9,366 nucleotides of DNA from an uncultured Veillonella sp. (GCA_900549845.1 URPT01000058.1:1-9366); one strand, 5' to 3'. Positions 1-7,374 are shown, counted from the first letter of the stretch. The notes: generated by a model not told the origin, from the sequence alone. Numbers and translations are program-made.

Positions 1-502
1 TGCTATTGGTGAAATTGGCTTAGATTATTACTATGATTTTTCTGACCGTGAAACACAGAAACGCGTATTCATTCGTCAACTAGAGCTTGCTCGTGAAGTA
101 GATCTCCCAATTATTATCCATGACCGCGATGCACATGGTGATATTATGAATATCTTGCGCAATGAAGGGAAGGATAACTGGGGCATTTTCCACTGCTATT
201 CTGGTAGCTGGGAAATGGCAAAAGAAGCTATTAAATTAGGATTCTACATATCCTTTGCGGGCCCCGTAGTATTCCCTAAATCTACAAATCTTAAAGAAGT
301 GGCTAAACAAGTACCGTTAGATCGAATTCTTATTGAAACAGATTCCCCATATTTGACACCACCACCATTTAGAGGCCGTCGCAATGACCCAAGCAAGACT
401 CAGTTTGTAGCAGAGGAAATTGCTGGACTAAAAGGTATGGATGTAGATGAGTTCTGTGAGATTACCTATAATAATGGTAAACGTGTATTTGGTATTGAAT
501 AA
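1..502 (+). CDS. tatD: TatD family metal-dependent hydrolase (DNase), 5'-truncated by window edge
   Basis: The first complete codon is at base 2 and the frame is open from the edge to the TAA at 500-502, giving 166 visible residues. The family is usually about 250-260 aa, so roughly the first 90 residues lie outside the window. The ATG at 146 is internal: the upstream codons read clear TatD sequence (AIGEIGLDYYYDFSDRETQ). Metal-site residues of the TIM-barrel amidohydrolase fold are visible: Glu4 in GEIGLDYY, His40 in PIIIHDRDA, His64 in FHCYSGS and Asp114 in IETDSPYLTP (numbered from base 2). Known family role: divalent-metal-dependent 3'-5' exonuclease/DNase acting in the cytoplasm, linked to DNA repair and turnover. 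In many Firmicutes it lies next to metG and rnmV/ksgA, which would be upstream here but cannot be seen. The gene is intact as far as seen and has its own downstream terminator. The family call is firm; the exact substrate is not. Confidence 0.95.
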   Translation, partial: AIGEIGLDYYYDFSDRETQKRVFIRQLELAREVDLPIIIHDRDAHGDIMNILRNEGKDNWGIFHCYSGSWEMAKEAIKLGFYISFAGPVVFPKSTNLKEVAKQVPLDRILIETDSPYLTPPPFRGRRNDPSKTQFVAEEIAGLKGMDVDEFCEITYNNGKRVFGIE

Positions 503-612
503 TTTTGATGTTAGTCAACATAAATGCTGGTAAATAAAATATTGTAAACGTCTAATGGCATTGTTCTAATTCTTAGGATATCTATTCAGAATCATTAGAA
601 TCATACATTATG
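503..612. other. Short AT-rich intergenic spacer after tatD
   Basis: About 110 bases lie between the tatD stop and the terminator hairpin. The spacer contains an imperfect inverted repeat (564-570 with 594-600, plus a short inner extension across a bulge). No T tract follows it, so I do not call it a terminator. No credible ORF with a ribosome binding site was found. Confidence 0.5.
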
Positions 613-650
613 AAACGCGATTCTCCCTTAGCGGTGAGAATCGCGTTTTT
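613..650 (+). terminator. Rho-independent terminator after tatD
   Basis: There is a perfect 13-bp stem (613-625 pairing with 636-648), a loop of about 10 nt, and a run of five T (646-650) at the 3' foot. It ends the tatD transcript and separates it from the polyphosphate operon. The left arm begins AAACGCG, so the minus strand also shows a short T run, but no minus-strand gene nearby needs it. Confidence 0.93.
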
Positions 651-656
651 CTATGG

Positions 657-688
657 TATACTAAAGTATATTCATACTGAACTATAGT
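657..688 (+). promoter_or_regulatory. Putative promoter/operator region of the polyphosphate operon
   Basis: The only space for an operon promoter is 651-705. TATAGT at 683-688 is a reasonable -10 hexamer, and TATACT at 657-662 is a second one. Neither has a convincing -35 at 16-18 bp. TATACT AA AGTATA (657-670) is a 6-bp inverted repeat with a 2-nt centre, and its half-site recurs as ATACT at 674-678. This could be an operator that overlaps or precedes the promoter. No recognisable Pho-box was identified. The call rests on position and weak motif matches only. Confidence 0.35.
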
Positions 689-693
689 AAGTC

Positions 694-698
694 GAGGT
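694..698 (+). promoter_or_regulatory. Ribosome binding site of first ppx gene
   Basis: GAGGT ends 7 nt before the ATG at 706. It supports that start over the next in-frame ATG codons, which fall beyond the first phosphate-binding motif. Confidence 0.7.
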
Positions 699-705
699 TA
701 GTAGC

Positions 706-2253
706 ATGAAACGTATTGCATTTATAGATTTAGGATCCAACTCCGTTCGTTTTGTCATTTATGAGATTTCTAAGACCGGTAGTTATCGTCTCATATATCA
801 AGAAAAAGAGAGTGTCCGCTTAAGTGAAAATATGTGGGGCACTCATGAGTTAACAAATGAGGCAATGGAGCGCTCTCTGCGTGCTTTAAAAGGCTTTGTT
901 CATATGGCTGACGCTATGGAGGTAGATACCATAAAAGCTGTTGCTACGGCTGCAGTACGTCTAGCTAAAAATGGGGATGCTTTTATTAAAGCCGTAAAAG
1001 AACGAACAGGTCTAGATTTAGAATGTATTGCTGGTGAAGAAGAGGCGCGCCTTGGATTCCTTGGGGTTATCAATACGATTGGCCTTAAAGATTTTATTAT
1101 TTTTGACTTAGGCGGTGCTAGTACAGAGGTAACGCTAGTAAAAAATCGACATATTGTGAAAGCTGTTAGTCTACCTATAGGGGCACTTACCTTAACTGGA
1201 ACCTATCAAAAGGGCGATGAGTATACCCCTAAAGAACTAGAAAAAATGACGAAGGCTGTAAAGAAAACCATTAAGGAACATTATTGGCTTCATAATGTGA
1301 AGCTTCCTCTATTAGGTATTGGCGGTACAGCTCGTAATATTGCAAAAATAGATCAACGTAAGTTATCATATCCCATTACGAAACTACATAACTATGAGTT
1401 ACCATATCATAGATTTCACGAAATCTTAGAAGATGTAAAAGGTAAATCCTTAGAGGCCCGTAAAAAAATTAGTGGCTTATCATCGGAACGTGCAGATATT
1501 ATTATTGCAGGACTCACCATAGTGGATGAGCTGTTTAACTATGTAAATGCTAAGACCCTTGTTGTAGGCGGTTGTGGTTTGCGTGAAGGTTTATTCTACG
1601 ATTATTACGGTGAGTACTATTTAGGCGGAAATTCTATAATCGATGATATTCTAGTTCATTCTGCAGAGAATGTACTATTAGGTATGATAAAGCATGAGCT
1701 CGTGCATGCTAAGTATATTACGAAATTAGCCACTACTTTATATGATGCATTAGAGCCACTCCATAAGGCCGATAAGAATTTTAGACGATGTTTGATTGCA
1801 GCGGGACTGTTGCATGATATAGGTAAACGAGTTAATTATTATAGTCATGCTCGTCATGGCTGCTATATGCTCGTCAATAGTAATTTATATGGGATTTCTC
1901 ATGTTGAACAGGCGTTTAGTGCATTCTTAGTCATGAATTCTCATGGATTGACGCCAAAGGAATATAAGAATTTCTTATATGGTAAATTGTTAGATCAAGA
2001 ACAACGCTCATTAGGTCAAAAGCTTTCTATTATTTTAGCGATTGCAGAGGCTCTTGATGAAAGCCATGAACAATTTATCAAACAGTTAGAGGTAAATATT
2101 AAATACACTAGTGTAGTCATAAAAGTGTTCTATTTAGAAGGACGCGATGTGAGTGTCACTAGAACGGCGGTAGAAAAACTTTCAAAATCATTTAAAAAAG
2201 AATTCGAGAAATCCTTAGAAATAGAATGGCATGAATCTCGTAAGGAGGCATAA
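706..2253 (+). CDS. ppx: Exopolyphosphatase / GppA-type phosphatase with C-terminal HD domain
   Basis: This is a 515-aa protein of the Ppx/GppA family, close to the E. coli Ppx length. Residues 1-300 form the actin-like (ASKHA) two-domain core. The phosphate-1 loop is IDLGSNSVRF (Asp8), the catalytic Glu lies in AGEEEARL (Glu111-113), the phosphate-2 loop is FDLGGASTE (133-141), GIGGTAR is at 204-210, and VGGCGLREG is at 287-295. Residues about 315-500 form an HD-type helical domain with His334, the His370-Asp371 dyad in LLHDIGK, His381/His384, His413 and Asp451, so the metal ligands look complete. Known role: processive release of phosphate from the ends of polyphosphate; some members also or instead hydrolyse pppGpp to ppGpp, and sequence alone does not decide which. 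It acts in the cytoplasm. It is the first gene of an operon with a paralogue and ppk1, and its TAA shares one base with the next ATG, which implies translational coupling. No defects were seen. The family call is firm; the substrate preference is inferred from the linkage to ppk1. Confidence 0.93.
   Translation: MKRIAFIDLGSNSVRFVIYEISKTGSYRLIYQEKESVRLSENMWGTHELTNEAMERSLRALKGFVHMADAMEVDTIKAVATAAVRLAKNGDAFIKAVKERTGLDLECIAGEEEARLGFLGVINTIGLKDFIIFDLGGASTEVTLVKNRHIVKAVSLPIGALTLTGTYQKGDEYTPKELEKMTKAVKKTIKEHYWLHNVKLPLLGIGGTARNIAKIDQRKLSYPITKLHNYELPYHRFHEILEDVKGKSLEARKKISGLSSERADIIIAGLTIVDELFNYVNAKTLVVGGCGLREGLFYDYYGEYYLGGNSIIDDILVHSAENVLLGMIKHELVHAKYITKLATTLYDALEPLHKADKNFRRCLIAAGLLHDIGKRVNYYSHARHGCYMLVNSNLYGISHVEQAFSAFLVMNSHGLTPKEYKNFLYGKLLDQEQRSLGQKLSIILAIAEALDESHEQFIKQLEVNIKYTSVVIKVFYLEGRDVSVTRTAVEKLSKSFKKEFEKSLEIEWHESRKEA
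2242..2248 (+). promoter_or_regulatory. Shine-Dalgarno of second ppx-like gene, inside the end of the first
   Basis: AAGGAGG lies in the last codons of the upstream gene and ends only 4 nt before the ATG at 2253, a short spacing. The motif, together with the 1-base TAATG overlap, fixes this start and suggests coupled re-initiation. Confidence 0.75.
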
Positions 2254-3818
2254 TGGCATTACCAAAAACATTACGATATGCAGTACTACATGTGGGATCC
2301 AGTAGCATGAGTATTACCATATTAGAATATAAAGGCATAGATGATGTACGTGTTATAGATTATGCGGCGCGGGAGGTAACCTTTGGGGAAGAATTATTTC
2401 AAACATCTCGCTTGAGCTTTAAAACAATTGAAGAAATCTGTCATATTTTAAAAGGTTATAAGCAATTAATGGCAGATTATGGCGTGAGTCGTTCTAAACT
2501 ATATGGTACGACCGTAATACGCGAAGCCGCTAATCGTCGTAGTATTCTAGATCAAATCTATATTCAAACGGGGATGCGCGTTGAGGTCATCGATATGCCG
2601 AAAGAGGTATATTACAAATATGCTTTGCTATATTACAAGATGACGCATCAATATAAACTGACAGATCCTACTAAGGCAACATTATTCTTGGATATTACAT
2701 CTGGTGGGGTAGGCTTAACGGTTTGGCGTGGTGAGAATTTATTGTTCCAACGCAATATGCATAGTGGGTCCTTACGGGTTATGGAGTCATTTAATCGAAA
2801 TCAACGATCTTCCATATCATTCCCAAGGGCTATTACAGAATACTTACATCGTATGATTGGCCCCCTTCGTGAAGAATTACAAACTTTCAATATTAATAGT
2901 ATCGTCTTATCTGGTGATGAGGCGCAATATATGACTCATTTAATGGGACAAGAAAATAATAAAGAAGACATTATTACTATTGAGCCAGAACGATTTAAAG
3001 GGCTTATCAATTCTTTTGACGGTGTGACAGCTACCAAGTTGATGAATCGTTATAAATTACCTGAATATAAGGCCAATATTTTAATGCCTACCATGATTTT
3101 ATTTAATGAAATCATTACAGCCATAGAACCTAAATCATTAATTTTCAGTAGCTTTTCATTCTCTCAAGGCATTAGTTGGTTCTACGGTGTGGAAACCGAG
3201 AATAATCCGTTTATGTATCAATTGCGTGAACAAAATGCACAGTTAGCGCGTGCTGTTGCTGCAAGATATCATACAGACCGAATTCATGATGCCGAGGTAG
3301 AGCGATTTAGCTCCTTATTCTGTAAAGCATTGCGACATAAAGGTTTACCAGAACGGTGGGGCTATCTATGTCGTATTGCAGCCATTCTTTGTTCTGTAGG
3401 CAAGTTCGTTAATTTACGAAATCATGGAGAGCATGCGTATCATATTGTAATGGGGACAGATATATTTGGCCTTTCAGAAGAAGAAAAACAAGTAGTTGCT
3501 AATGTTGTGTATTACCACTACAAGGGAACTCCAAATGATGACGACGCATATTTCAATGCATTAACAGAATTACAAAAAATTCAAGTTACCAAGCTGGTAG
3601 CCATCATTCGGGTTGCTTGTGCACTCGATGCAGGTAGTAACCAAAAAATCTCTGAAGTAACATTAGAAGAACGAGATAATGTACTTTATGTATTCTGTCG
3701 TACTAATGAGGATATTTCATTAGAATGGTGGACCTTTGACCGTGATTCGGAATATTTTACAGAGATATTTGGTATGGAAATTGTACTAGTAAGGGGAGGG
3801 GATCGTCATGTTCAGTAA
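2253..3818 (+). CDS. Diverged Ppx/GppA-HD paralogue, probable pseudoenzyme or regulator
   Basis: This 521-aa protein aligns along its whole length with the preceding Ppx (same domain order and nearly the same length) but has lost key motifs. The phosphate-1 Asp is His13 (VLHVGSSS), and the phosphate-2 GGAST is replaced by TSGGV (149-153), although Asp147 remains. The GGTAR loop reads GDEAQ (221-225), and the C-terminal GGCG reads SSFS (299-302). A Glu at the catalytic position (Glu118 in MPKEVYYKY) appears to be kept. In the HD-like domain (about 330-500) the HD dyad is Cys380-Ser381 (ILCSVGK), while His345, His391, His394, His422 and Asp459 still match the paralogue. The reading frame is clean and full length with a good ribosome binding site, so this is not a decaying pseudogene. 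I infer loss or change of catalysis and a role as partner or regulator of Ppx or polyphosphate level. An altered substrate is also possible. Automated annotation would call it Ppx/GppA phosphatase. Family membership is firm; function is unknown. Confidence 0.85.
   Translation: MALPKTLRYAVLHVGSSSMSITILEYKGIDDVRVIDYAAREVTFGEELFQTSRLSFKTIEEICHILKGYKQLMADYGVSRSKLYGTTVIREAANRRSILDQIYIQTGMRVEVIDMPKEVYYKYALLYYKMTHQYKLTDPTKATLFLDITSGGVGLTVWRGENLLFQRNMHSGSLRVMESFNRNQRSSISFPRAITEYLHRMIGPLREELQTFNINSIVLSGDEAQYMTHLMGQENNKEDIITIEPERFKGLINSFDGVTATKLMNRYKLPEYKANILMPTMILFNEIITAIEPKSLIFSSFSFSQGISWFYGVETENNPFMYQLREQNAQLARAVAARYHTDRIHDAEVERFSSLFCKALRHKGLPERWGYLCRIAAILCSVGKFVNLRNHGEHAYHIVMGTDIFGLSEEEKQVVANVVYYHYKGTPNDDDAYFNALTELQKIQVTKLVAIIRVACALDAGSNQKISEVTLEERDNVLYVFCRTNEDISLEWWTFDRDSEYFTEIFGMEIVLVRGGDRHVQ
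3793..3801 (+). promoter_or_regulatory. Purine-rich ribosome binding site of ppk1, inside upstream gene
   Basis: GGGGAGGGG ends 6 nt before the ATG at 3808 and lies within the last codons of the ppx-like paralogue. It supports the start that gives the 11-base overlap. Confidence 0.75.
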
Positions 3819-5925
3819 TGCAAAGTATTATTTTAACCGTGAATTATCTTGGTTAAAGTTTAATCAGCGCGTTTTATTAGAGTCTATTGATACTAATACT
3901 CCTTTATTAGAACGACTTCGATTTATTGCTATTGCTAGCTCTAATTTAGATGAGTTCTTTATGATTCGTGTGGCTGGGTTACGTCATCAAGTGGTTAATG
4001 GTATTGTTAAGTACGATGCGGCTCATATGGATGCTAAGGCACAGTTAAAGGCTATTGATGAGTCTGTACAGCGCCTCGTATCGATGCAAAGTACATATTT
4101 AAAGAATGTATTGTGTGAATTAGAATCTCATGGATTTTATTTTACCTATCCAGATCAGTTAGACGTAAAATCAAAGGCTTGGTTACGGCACTATTTTGAA
4201 GAACATATCTACCCGGTTGTAACACCTCTAGCCGTTGACTCTGGACATCCATTTCCATTTTTAACAAACCATACTATTAATGCCATTGTACGTATTTTTC
4301 AAGTATTGCCAGATGGTACAAAAGATTATAAAATTGCAATCTTACCAATTCCGTCTGTACTAAATCGTATCATTGAAATACCTAGCCGTAGCAATAAGGA
4401 ACATCGCTTTGTATATTTGGAGGATGTGATTACATATTATGCTATTCAATTCTTCCAAGGTTATGGTATAGAAGATTTTATGGTGTTCCGTATAACTCGT
4501 GATGCGGATTTAGAAATTGATGAAGAAGAAGCAACAGATTTGCTTTCTGAGGTAGAAGCATCTTTGCGTCGTCGACGTCGTGGTGATGCGGTACGATTAG
4601 AGGTTTGTGGTGATGTAAAGGATAATCTGTTAGACTTTGTACTCACCAGTGTTGAATTAGAGCCAAAGGATGTATATCGTATAGATGGTCATCTTGATTG
4701 TCGTATGTATTTTGATTTCTGCAATTATCCAGGTCTCGATCATCTTCGTTATGCTCCATTTGAACCTAAACTTCCTAGTGAATTAGTAGATCATGAAGGG
4801 GAAAGTCTATTCTCTGTTATTGGAAAGCAAGACTTATTTGTTCACCATCCCTTTGAGTCTTTTGCGGTGGTAGAACAATTTATAGCACAAGCAGCTACGG
4901 ATCCAGATGTATTGGCTATTAAACAAACATTATATCGCGTCAGTGGCGATTCGCCTATTATAGCTTCACTTATAAAAGCGGCTGATAATGGAAAGCAAGT
5001 AACCGTACTTATGGAGGTTAAAGCACGGTTTGATGAAGAAAATAATATTCATATGGCACGCCGTCTAGAAAAGGCTGGCTGCCATGTTATTTATGGCTTG
5101 AAAGGACTTAAAACTCACTCCAAGATTACCATGGTTGTTCGCAGGGAAGATGCGGGTATTAGGCGTTATGTTCACCTAGCTACAGGTAACTATAATGGCA
5201 AGACAGCACGAATGTATACGGACTGTGGCATATTCACATGTAATGACGAATATGGCGACGATGCATCTCGCTTCTTCAATTTAATTTCTGGTTATTCCGA
5301 TCCTCCAATTTGGAATAAATTTATTGTAGCCCCTTTAAATTTGCGGGAAAAGATAATGGAATTGATTGACCGTGAAATCGAATTCGCAAAACAGGGAGAA
5401 GAGGCATATATCATTGGCAAAATGAATTCCTTGCTCGATAAAGAAGTCATTGCTAAACTATATGAAGCTTCTGCTGCAGGTGTTCGTATTGATCTTATCG
5501 TTCGTGGTATCTGTACACTACGGCCTGGCATTGCAGGTGTTAGTGATAATATAACGGTTCGTTCCGTCGTAGGGCGTTTCTTAGAACATCATCGTTTATT
5601 CTATTTCCGTAATGGGGGGAATGAAAGTCTATTCCTATCTAGTGCAGATTGGATGCCGAGAAATTTAAATGAACGTGTAGAACTTATGATTCCTATTGAA
5701 GATAAACGTCATAAGGAGCGCGTTAAAGGTATTTTAGATTTATATTTAGAAGATACCTTAAAAGCTCATATTATGAGAGCAGATGGCTCGTATCGTAAAA
5801 TTAATGATAGAGAACATCCAATTTCTGCTCAAGAGGAACTTATGAAAGAAGCTATTGCTCGAGAACACAAGGAATCGATGACCGTCATTGAGCGTTTACA
5901 ACCAATGTTTAAGATGAATAAATGA
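3808..5925 (+). CDS. ppk1: Polyphosphate kinase 1
   Basis: This is a 705-aa protein, near the usual length of about 690-720 aa. It reversibly polymerises the gamma phosphate of ATP into inorganic polyphosphate. The N-terminal domain carries YFNRELSWLKFNQRVL (8-23) and SSNLDEFFMIR (44-54, with the ATP-contacting Asn46). The middle region contains VVTPLAVDSGHPFPF (137-151). The C-terminal half has the two phospholipase-D-like domains: IKQTLYR (Arg377) and KARFDEENN (Arg407), which match the Mg/phosphate arginines, and GLKTHSK with His437, the counterpart of the autophosphorylated E. coli His435. HLATGNYN (456-463), FLEHHR with His594 (counterpart of E. coli His592) and SADWMPRNL (612-620) follow. 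All expected catalytic residues are present. It is the last gene of the operon, overlaps the ppx-like paralogue by 11 bases, and is followed by a terminator. Co-transcription with a Ppx implies synthesis and breakdown are set together at transcription and balanced by enzyme activity. I see no alternative identity. Confidence 0.98.
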   Translation: MFSNAKYYFNRELSWLKFNQRVLLESIDTNTPLLERLRFIAIASSNLDEFFMIRVAGLRHQVVNGIVKYDAAHMDAKAQLKAIDESVQRLVSMQSTYLKNVLCELESHGFYFTYPDQLDVKSKAWLRHYFEEHIYPVVTPLAVDSGHPFPFLTNHTINAIVRIFQVLPDGTKDYKIAILPIPSVLNRIIEIPSRSNKEHRFVYLEDVITYYAIQFFQGYGIEDFMVFRITRDADLEIDEEEATDLLSEVEASLRRRRRGDAVRLEVCGDVKDNLLDFVLTSVELEPKDVYRIDGHLDCRMYFDFCNYPGLDHLRYAPFEPKLPSELVDHEGESLFSVIGKQDLFVHHPFESFAVVEQFIAQAATDPDVLAIKQTLYRVSGDSPIIASLIKAADNGKQVTVLMEVKARFDEENNIHMARRLEKAGCHVIYGLKGLKTHSKITMVVRREDAGIRRYVHLATGNYNGKTARMYTDCGIFTCNDEYGDDASRFFNLISGYSDPPIWNKFIVAPLNLREKIMELIDREIEFAKQGEEAYIIGKMNSLLDKEVIAKLYEASAAGVRIDLIVRGICTLRPGIAGVSDNITVRSVVGRFLEHHRLFYFRNGGNESLFLSSADWMPRNLNERVELMIPIEDKRHKERVKGILDLYLEDTLKAHIMRADGSYRKINDREHPISAQEELMKEAIAREHKESMTVIERLQPMFKMNK

Positions 5926-5979
5926 TGAAATTCATACATAGTGTTGAATGATGAATTTTAATACATTTATATAATACTG

Positions 5980-6006
5980 AAAAAGCCTGTTTTTACAGGC
6001 TTTTTT
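5980..6006 (+). terminator. Rho-independent terminator of the ppx-ppx-like-ppk1 operon
   Basis: An 11-bp perfect stem (5980-5990 with 5995-6005), a TTTT loop, and a six-base T run (6001-6006) partly within the stem foot. It begins about 55 bases after the ppk1 stop. Confidence 0.93.
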
Positions 6007-6295
6007 ACATGTATACATATTTAAAAATGAGATAAAAATGAAGTTTTCTGATATGTAGAAAATTTTGGTAACAATTGAAAAACACATAAAAATACAATTT
6101 ATATTATAAAAAATCCTAGCATACTATATATGGTAGTGGTATCGTATATATGTACACAATTCGGAATATATTGTATAGTATTAAAAAATATAGATATGTA
6201 CGCATGCAGTGGACTTTTTGTAAAAATATAGAAAATAATATTAATGAAAAACCAGTATTTATATAGGCTTATCTCTTATTGTTAACCTTTGGCGT
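6007..6295. other. AT-rich non-coding region upstream of the 3D-domain gene
   Basis: About 290 bases, very rich in A and T, without an ORF I can support. Visible structure is slight: an 8-bp direct repeat ATATGTAC (6148-6155 and 6194-6201), an imperfect inverted repeat (6153-6160 with 6170-6177), and a possible extra -35-like TTGAAA (6075-6080) with AT-rich sequence at -10 distance. It may act as an upstream AT-rich promoter element or hold regulator sites. I could not find a known riboswitch, tRNA or small RNA with its own terminator in it. Confidence 0.5.
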
Positions 6296-6325
6296 TTGAC
6301 AGGTTATATCTATCTGTAGTAGAAT
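6296..6325 (+). promoter_or_regulatory. Sigma-70-type promoter of the 3D-domain protein gene
   Basis: A perfect -35 TTGACA (6296-6301), an 18-bp spacer and -10 TAGAAT (6320-6325) suggest a start near 6332. The predicted leader is only about 20 nt, which leaves no room for a riboswitch. Confidence 0.75.
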
Positions 6326-6336
6326 AATTACATTAC

Positions 6337-6343
6337 AGGAGGG
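6337..6343 (+). promoter_or_regulatory. Strong Shine-Dalgarno of the 3D-domain protein gene
   Basis: AGGAGGG ends 8 nt before the ATG at 6352. It is near-ideal in match and spacing and fixes the start. Confidence 0.85.
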
Positions 6344-6351
6344 ATTACAAT

Positions 6352-7329
6352 ATGAGAATTCATAAGACACACAAACGATATATTTCGTCTGTTGTTGCTG
6401 GATTGATTGTAACAGCTGTAACTATGACAGGTTTTTCTTATAATGATAAAACCGTTACCGTTATGGTAGATGGTGCAGCGCACACTGTTAGAACGCATTT
6501 AAATTCTAACGAAGGTATCGTACGCGATGCCGGGGTTAAATTAAATCCAAATGATAAAGTTATTTCCAGCTCAACATCTGTTCAAAATGGTACAACATTA
6601 ACTGTTGTACGTGCCATTCCAGTTTATGTAACTGTTAATGGTAAGACTAGAGCTGTTTTCACAACAGAAACAACTGCACAAGGCGTTGCTAATGAACTTG
6701 GTTTCAAAATGCCTAACTACGCTGTAGTAGGCGATGCAAATGGTTCTGTATTAAGTGGTACACATATTACAATTGCACAAGTAACAAGCCGTTCTTTATC
6801 CACAGTAGATCAAGAGATTCCTATTCAAGTGATTCGTCAAAAAGATGATACAATGGCACAAGGTGAAGAAGAGGTTGTTCAAGTTGGCCAACCTGGTTTA
6901 GAACGAGTGCAACGTGAAACATTATATAGTAATGGTACGGTTATTAAGACTAATGACGTATCTAAAGTAACACAACGCGAAATGGTACCTACTATTATTA
7001 AAGAAGGTACTCGTGAAGTGACTACATCCCGTAATATTGCTGGTCGCTCATCTCGTGCTATCGTAATGGAAGCTTCGGCTTACCTTGCTGGCGATGGTGA
7101 TGGTGCTGGTATTACGGCAACGGGTGTACCTGCAGTACGCGGTATTGCAGCGGTTGACCCAGATGTTATTCCATTGGGTACACGTTTATTTATCCCTGGT
7201 TACGGTGAAGCTATTGCTGCCGATACAGGCGGTGCCATTGTGGGTAACAAAATTGACCTTGTAATGGACTCTTATGGTGAGGCTATGGACTTTGGTCGCC
7301 AAGATGTTACAGTGTACGTATTGGACTAA
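6352..7329 (+). CDS. DUF348-G5-3D domain cell-wall protein (YabE/Rpf-like, putative peptidoglycan hydrolase)
   Basis: This 325-aa protein has basic residues then a hydrophobic segment (about 10-28) that should act as a signal peptide or membrane anchor; no lipobox Cys is present. Two DUF348 repeats follow (about 33-88 and 90-143, each opening with a V-x-V-x-V-G/D pattern). A G5 domain comes next (about 146-223, with EEVVQVGQPGLERVQRE and IIKEGT). The C-terminal 3D domain (about 236-325) has ITATGVPAVRGIAAVDP, VIPLGTRLFIPGYG and the aspartates that name the domain: Asp269, Asp291 (AADTGGA) and Asp302 (KIDLVMDS). Known family role: 3D domains resemble the MltA lytic transglycosylase active domain and occur in Rpf/Sps-like wall hydrolases; DUF348 and G5 are extracytoplasmic binding modules. 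It therefore probably acts at peptidoglycan in the periplasm or wall. It is transcribed alone from a strong promoter and has its own terminator. Domain calls are firm; the enzyme activity is inferred. Confidence 0.9.
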   Translation: MRIHKTHKRYISSVVAGLIVTAVTMTGFSYNDKTVTVMVDGAAHTVRTHLNSNEGIVRDAGVKLNPNDKVISSSTSVQNGTTLTVVRAIPVYVTVNGKTRAVFTTETTAQGVANELGFKMPNYAVVGDANGSVLSGTHITIAQVTSRSLSTVDQEIPIQVIRQKDDTMAQGEEEVVQVGQPGLERVQRETLYSNGTVIKTNDVSKVTQREMVPTIIKEGTREVTTSRNIAGRSSRAIVMEASAYLAGDGDGAGITATGVPAVRGIAAVDPDVIPLGTRLFIPGYGEAIAADTGGAIVGNKIDLVMDSYGEAMDFGRQDVTVYVLD

Positions 7330-7340
7330 TATGATGATTT

Positions 7341-7374
7341 AGAGGGTATATCTATAAGATATATCCTCTTTTTT
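7341..7374 (+). terminator. Rho-independent terminator of the 3D-domain gene
   Basis: A 13-bp stem (7341-7353 with 7357-7369, one G-T wobble), a 3-nt loop, and six T at 7369-7374, about 12 bases after the stop codon. Confidence 0.92.

Noticed and set aside
564..600. Imperfect inverted repeat after tatD as a terminator or regulatory hairpin
   Set aside because: AT-rich, bulged, with a long loop and no T tract; a much better terminator follows at 613-650.
2253..3818. The second ppx-like gene as a decaying pseudogene
   Set aside because: No frameshift or stop over 521 codons, good ribosome binding site, and selective rather than random loss of motifs.
4461..4646. Open frame of 61 codons on the minus strand inside ppk1
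   Set aside because: Antisense to well-conserved Ppk1 sequence, low-complexity Ser/Arg content, and no ribosome binding site or promoter evidence.
5292..5531. Open frame of 79 codons on the minus strand inside ppk1
   Set aside because: Opposite the conserved C-terminal PLD-like domain of Ppk1, with no family resemblance; a shadow of the real gene.
6007..6351. Possible c-di-AMP (ydaO-type) riboswitch ahead of the wall hydrolase-like gene, as is common for such genes
   Set aside because: No matching conserved core could be seen, and the best promoter leaves only about 20 nt of leader.
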